A DNA stretch of 7,285 bases from Gemmatimonadota bacterium (GTDB lineage: Bacteria; GCA-2686955). Location: positions 1 to 7,285 of the forward strand of contig JALXCG010000213.1 in NCBI GenBank assembly GCA_026991065.1, in the 5' to 3' direction. This document shows positions 6,034-7,285 of this stretch, in pieces (positions within the stretch are counted from its first letter, which is position 1; each line of letters opens with the position of its first letter). The translations under genes were made by a program, and so were the position numbers. The notes below the pieces were generated by a model that was not told the origin of the DNA, searched no databases, and worked only from the letters and a program-made list of their open reading frames with translations.

Positions 6034-6046
6034 GTTCCCATTATGA
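5963..6046 (+). CDS. possible 27-residue small protein
   Basis: An ATG at 5963 opens 27 codons, beginning MRFGGDARAL, to a TGA at 6044-6046. GGAGG at 5953-5957 lies 5 nt upstream, within the longer purine run GAGGAGGAGG, so the ribosome-binding site is stronger than those of most large genes here. The peptide has no hydrophobic segment or recognisable motif. The Shine-Dalgarno sequence lies in the 3' arm of a hairpin (5943-5962), so translation could be controlled by structure. Against it: a strong hairpin at 5879-5918 would end transcription from yigZ before this ORF, no good promoter is seen between, and the same bases make a convincing C-rich RNA on the other strand. Confidence 0.2.
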   Translation: MRFGGDARALPLGVQRDSTVRLNQFPL

Positions 6047-6113
6047 AACCCAAATGTGACAAAGATGTGTCCGAACGGCGTCCGGCAGAACAAAAGTCGC
6101 GTACACCACAGCG

Positions 6114-7285
6114 CTACTTTTCGACGCGCTCGCGCAGGAACTTCTCGATCCGCAGCGCGACCAGTTCCGGCTGCTCCAGAAGTGCCAGATGGCTGCCATG
6201 CGGAATGACGAAAAGCTCCGCCCGCGGAATCTGCGCCGCCATCTCTTTTGATCGAGCCACCGACGTCAGGCGGTCTTTCTCCCCGGCCACCACCAGAACC
6301 GGCGTCTCGATGCGCGCCAGATGATCACTCGCCGAGTGTTCGCTGAGAACCCGCGCCGAAACCGCCAGCGAGCGTGCATCCCAGCGCCCGAAATTGGCCA
6401 GAAACCCCGCGGCATCGGGATCGCGAATCAGCTGCCGATTGGTCGCCAGGCGCAAAACCACCTCGCGCCCCAGCGAAGTCGCCACAAACGCGCGCCATGC
6501 CGGATCCACAAGCCGGTGTGCCTTCTCCATGCCGCCGACCAGGGCCAACCACGCCCAGCGCAGATGCGGCAGATCGAAAAGGGTGGAAAACGGATCCTGA
6601 AAAGTCCCGCAAACCGGAATCAGACCGGCCACACGCTGCGGAAACCTGCGCTGAAACTCCAGAATCACCTGGGCCCCCATCGAATGCCCCAGAAAAACCG
6701 CCCGCTCCACCCCGACCTTGTCCAACACACTCCGCAGATCACTGCAGTGTTGATCCAGGGTCAAAGTGCTCAGATCCTGTGGCACATCCGACCCGCCACA
6801 GCCCCGATAATCCCAGAGTAACTGAGGGTAGTGGGGGCGCAATTCGCGCACCACGGCCGCCCAGCAACTGGTATCCTGAAGCATGCCATTGCAGTAGACC
6901 AGCGGAATCGCATCGGGCCCGGAGAGCCACTCGAAAGCGAGCGAAAGCTGGTCCACCGCATCCGCCCTGCCGAGTTGCCGCTGCAGCGCCTGCGGCCCCT
7001 CGCGCAGCAACCTCTCCTCGGCCCGCTGGCGGAAACGCCGCACCAGCGTAGCCGCGGCCGCATCCAGAATCGGGCGCTGCAAAATTGCCGGCACCCCCGG
7101 CATCTCGATCCCGCAGCGAAACGTAGCCAGTGTCGCCGCCCGCCCCTGACTCTGAAAGCGCCATTCACCCTCGAGGCGGTTGAACAATCCCCCGACCAGC
7201 GACCAGCGCAAACCACTCCGGTCCTCCGGAATCTCATATTTAAGGGTATACCGCGCGCCGGGGAAGATCCGTGCCTCATGTTCGA
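6114..7285 (-). CDS. SRPBCC-domain/alpha-beta hydrolase fusion, 5' end beyond the window
   Basis: The frame is open to the window edge, so the gene is 5'-truncated; 389 residues are visible (residue 1 at 7283-7281). A TTG at 7211 lies inside the first domain and is not a credible start. Visible residues 1 to about 95 look like the C-terminal part of an SRPBCC/START-like (polyketide-cyclase or RatA-like) ligand-binding domain: RYTLKYEIP, then LEGEWRF, then a long C-terminal helix ending near RQRAEERL. From about 125 an alpha/beta hydrolase follows: a CNGM turn for the oxyanion hole (131-134), DYRGCGGSD (158-166), the nucleophile elbow GHSMG (Ser 201), and the likely acid Asp 337 in GEKDR and base His 365 in HGSHLALLEQP, a complete triad. 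No signal peptide can be judged. It probably hydrolyses a small ester, thioester or similar hydrophobic substrate, perhaps one bound by the SRPBCC domain; the substrate is unknown. It converges on yigZ, with a strong terminator about 195 bp past its stop. Confidence 0.9.
   Translation of the reverse strand, partial: EHEARIFPGARYTLKYEIPEDRSGLRWSLVGGLFNRLEGEWRFQSQGRAATLATFRCGIEMPGVPAILQRPILDAAAATLVRRFRQRAEERLLREGPQALQRQLGRADAVDQLSLAFEWLSGPDAIPLVYCNGMLQDTSCWAAVVRELRPHYPQLLWDYRGCGGSDVPQDLSTLTLDQHCSDLRSVLDKVGVERAVFLGHSMGAQVILEFQRRFPQRVAGLIPVCGTFQDPFSTLFDLPHLRWAWLALVGGMEKAHRLVDPAWRAFVATSLGREVVLRLATNRQLIRDPDAAGFLANFGRWDARSLAVSARVLSEHSASDHLARIETPVLVVAGEKDRLTSVARSKEMAAQIPRAELFVIPHGSHLALLEQPELVALRIEKFLRERVEK

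Noticed and set aside
5979-6059. A second small plus-strand ORF starting MHARCLWECS, 26 residues
   Set aside because: The GGAGG motif is only 2 nt from its ATG, too close for normal initiation, and it overlaps the better-placed ORF at 5963-6046.
6040-6062. TTGTCA (6062-6057) paired with CATAAT (6045-6040) as a minus-strand promoter for the candidate RNA
   Set aside because: The two hexamers are only 11 bp apart, too close for a sigma70 promoter, so I used the motif only as a weak marker of a possible 5' end.
6321-7051. Plus-strand open frames opposite the hydrolase gene
   Set aside because: They are Pro/Arg-rich antisense frames with no ribosome-binding sites or motifs; the minus strand has an unbroken hydrolase with a complete catalytic triad.

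Overview
This 7.3 kb window is high-GC bacterial DNA with compact, intron-free genes. The best clue to the organism is the C-terminus of the first large protein. It carries a FlgD-like / type IX secretion (type A) sorting module with NPFNP near its start, the core WDG and SGVYFYRL motifs, and a lysine at the very end. With high GC, this points to the FCB superphylum and its uncultured high-GC relatives (for example Krumholzibacteriota, Eisenbacteria or Latescibacterota) rather than to Proteobacteria. The phylum is an inference.

Layout from left to right. Positions 1-54 may be the 3' end of a plus-strand gene. A strong hairpin (100-127) separates it from a secreted BNR/sialidase-like protein on the minus strand (142-1959). 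That gene has its own sigma70-like promoter (2081-2109) and an mRNA leader of about 115 nt with two perfect inverted repeats. Upstream, also on the minus strand, a conserved protein of unknown function (2156-2749) lies 66 bp downstream of an MltF-like lytic transglycosylase lipoprotein (2816-4987); the two probably form an operon. A divergent promoter region of about 260 bp (4988-5247) leads on the plus strand to a YigZ/IMPACT-family protein (5248-5856), which looks leaderless. The right end is a minus-strand SRPBCC plus alpha/beta-hydrolase fusion (6114 to the window edge), whose 5' end lies outside the window.

The most unusual region is the 257-bp gap between the convergent yigZ and hydrolase genes. 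Read on the minus strand, 5879-6011 folds into up to five consecutive stem-loops. Their loops are C-rich or resemble anti-Shine-Dalgarno sequence (CCCCCC, CCCCC, CCUC, CUCCUCC, and a CUCCC-containing loop). The last is a 17-bp terminator stem followed by a U tract. This looks like a C-rich regulatory small RNA, or a 3'-UTR-derived one. The plus strand of the same stretch carries a well-placed ribosome-binding site and a 27-codon ORF, so a small protein is the competing reading.

No metabolic pathway ties the genes together. The lytic transglycosylase and its partner suggest envelope remodelling, the sialidase-like protein is exported, and yigZ and the hydrolase look like separate transcription units. 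I saw no mobile elements, CRISPR arrays, tRNA or rRNA genes.
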